A stretch of DNA of 64,000 nt from a beta proteobacterium AAP51 (GTDB taxonomy: Bacteria > Pseudomonadota > Gammaproteobacteria > Burkholderiales > Burkholderiaceae_C). A model generated the notes under the pieces. That model was not told the origin of the DNA. It made no database searches and saw only the letters and a list, made by a program, of their open reading frames with translations. The position numbers and the translations under genes were made by a program. The DNA is taken from NCBI GenBank assembly GCA_001295905.1, contig LJHT01000009.1, forward strand, positions 1 through 64,000. The letters are read 5' to 3'. This document shows, piece by piece, positions 63,280 to 64,000 of this stretch. Position 1 is the stretch's first letter, and each line of letters begins with the position of its first letter.

Positions 63280-63954
63280 ATGAAAACCCCCATCCTTCTT
63301 CGCGCGGCCGTCGCGCTTGTCCTCGGCCCGCTGGGCGCTTTCGGCAGCAGCGCAGGTGTCGTGCAGACCCTGGGCGCCGGCTCGGCCGTGAGCTTCGTGC
63401 AGTTCAGTGCCGACTTCACCGCCAACACCACCTTGGCCAACAACTACAGCGAGGGCGGGCTGCTGTTCTCGCACACCGGCTTTGCCAACGACAACGGCGG
63501 CTGCGGTTATGCCGGCGTGAACTGCGAGGCCAACCCGGGCGATGGCTACAGCCAGGCCTTCAGCGGCAACTACTTCGCCACGGCGGGCACCAACGCCTAC
63601 ATCCGCATCAGCAGCGGCGTCACGCGGTTGACGGCCATCGAGTTCGCGGCCGACTCGGGCTACGGCAGCATCAACCTGCTCTGGGAAACCTGGCTCGACA
63701 ACACGCGCACCGGCAGCGGCCGCGTGGCGCTGGGTAGCGGCGGCGTGGGCGGCGTGATGGGCCTGCGCGACGAGGACGGCTTCAACGAGGTGCGCCTCTA
63801 CGCCTTCGACAGCCCCGCCGACAGCAGCGGCTACAGCGTGCCTGCCATCGACAGCGTGCGTGCCTTTTCGGTGCCGCTGCCGGGCACGCTGGCCCTGGCC
63901 CTGGGCGCCCTGGGTTTGATGGCCGGCCTGCACCGCCGCCGGCGCCTGGGCTGA
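63280..63954 (+). CDS. PEP-CTERM-like exported protein
   Basis: The 224-residue protein has a signal peptide (about 1-25). Its mature part is Gly/Ala/Asn-rich and beta-like, with a Cys pair in GGCGYAGVNCEANPG. The end is a sorting-signal-like tail: VPLPGT, then a hydrophobic helix (LALALGALGLMAGL) and the basic RRRR stretch, as in PEP-CTERM proteins processed by exosortase. The motif is VPLP, slightly different from VPEP. Such proteins are exported and associated with extracellular polysaccharide. It sits right behind PL4 (31 nt), so it may be co-expressed with the pectin enzymes. Function unknown. Confidence 0.75.
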   Translation: MKTPILLRAAVALVLGPLGAFGSSAGVVQTLGAGSAVSFVQFSADFTANTTLANNYSEGGLLFSHTGFANDNGGCGYAGVNCEANPGDGYSQAFSGNYFATAGTNAYIRISSGVTRLTAIEFAADSGYGSINLLWETWLDNTRTGSGRVALGSGGVGGVMGLRDEDGFNEVRLYAFDSPADSSGYSVPAIDSVRAFSVPLPGTLALALGALGLMAGLHRRRRLG

Positions 63955-63969
63955 GCGCAGGAACCCCGT

Positions 63970-64000
63970 ATGCGCAGAAGGCCGCTGCTGGCGCTGGGCG
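63970..64000 (+). CDS. Start of next gene, cut by window end
   Basis: ATG 63970 follows AGGAA at a good distance, 15 nt behind the PEP-CTERM-like gene. The first ten codons read MRRRPLLALG, which fits a signal peptide or twin-arginine start of another exported protein. It is cut off at the window end, so nothing more can be said. Confidence 0.55.
   Translation, partial: MRRRPLLALG

Noticed and set aside
1-64000. tRNA, rRNA, CRISPR array, complete prophage or complete insertion sequence
   Set aside because: None was recognised by eye on either strand. A tRNA or covariance scan would be needed to exclude small RNA genes firmly.

Overview
The window looks like a high-GC betaproteobacterial chromosome, most likely Burkholderiales of the Rubrivivax/Roseateles/Ideonella type. 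This is inferred from very GC-rich third codon positions, the mix of genes (GTP-type PEP carboxykinase, Caulobacter-type TonB receptor, a PEP-CTERM-like tail) and the protein style. No rRNA or tRNA was seen, so the lineage is not proven.

Region 1 (1-5000) is a decayed, lower-GC accessory segment. It holds a small two-repeat gene broken by two in-frame amber codons, a minus-strand pair (a short unknown protein and a Rossmann-type flavoprotein) behind a control region with a perfect palindrome and direct repeats, and a type I restriction HsdR remnant that has lost its N-terminus and its whole helicase. Region 2 (5000-18600) is ordinary chromosome: pckG, a metallophosphoesterase, UspA, a TetR regulator, an Hsp70-like ATPase, small TPR and UPF0149 proteins, an M28 peptidase, a TPR-GGDEF diguanylate cyclase, a PhoX-type phosphatase and an SDR. 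A three-hairpin small-RNA candidate with a textbook terminator lies at about 12222-12320.

Region 3 (18578-27549) is the best candidate for an undescribed system. It is a minus-strand cluster of three genes. The first encodes an exported caspase-fold protein that has lost both catalytic residues. It overlaps by 4 nt the gene for the RlpA lipoprotein. The third is a 1,891-residue protein with two alpha/beta-hydrolase domains, a CHAT protease domain with intact His and Cys, and a helical repeat tail.

Region 4 (27831-32464) has a LysR regulator, a VOC protein, a secreted BAAT-type hydrolase and SelO. Region 5 (32524-64000) is a dedicated rhamnogalacturonan-I locus built from two divergent operons. 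The minus-strand operon carries rhaD-rhaI-rhaB for L-rhamnose catabolism plus two exported processing enzymes (GH105-DUF4861 and DUF2264). The plus-strand operon carries a TonB receptor, three different rhamnogalacturonan lyase types (PL11, PL26/YetA-like, PL4), a GH43-GH35 fusion, a GH2, a cytoplasmic GH105, a GPH-type symporter, a CE12-serine hydrolase fusion and a PEP-CTERM-like protein. A reasonable model is: lyases and esterase cut and deacetylate the RG-I backbone, the TonB receptor and symporter import oligomers, side-chain galactose/arabinose is removed, GH105 enzymes release unsaturated galacturonate from rhamnose, and RhaI-RhaB-RhaD convert rhamnose to central metabolites. No regulator gene sits inside the locus. 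A perfect palindrome placed about 65 bp before a predicted rhaD start point suggests control by a regulator encoded elsewhere.
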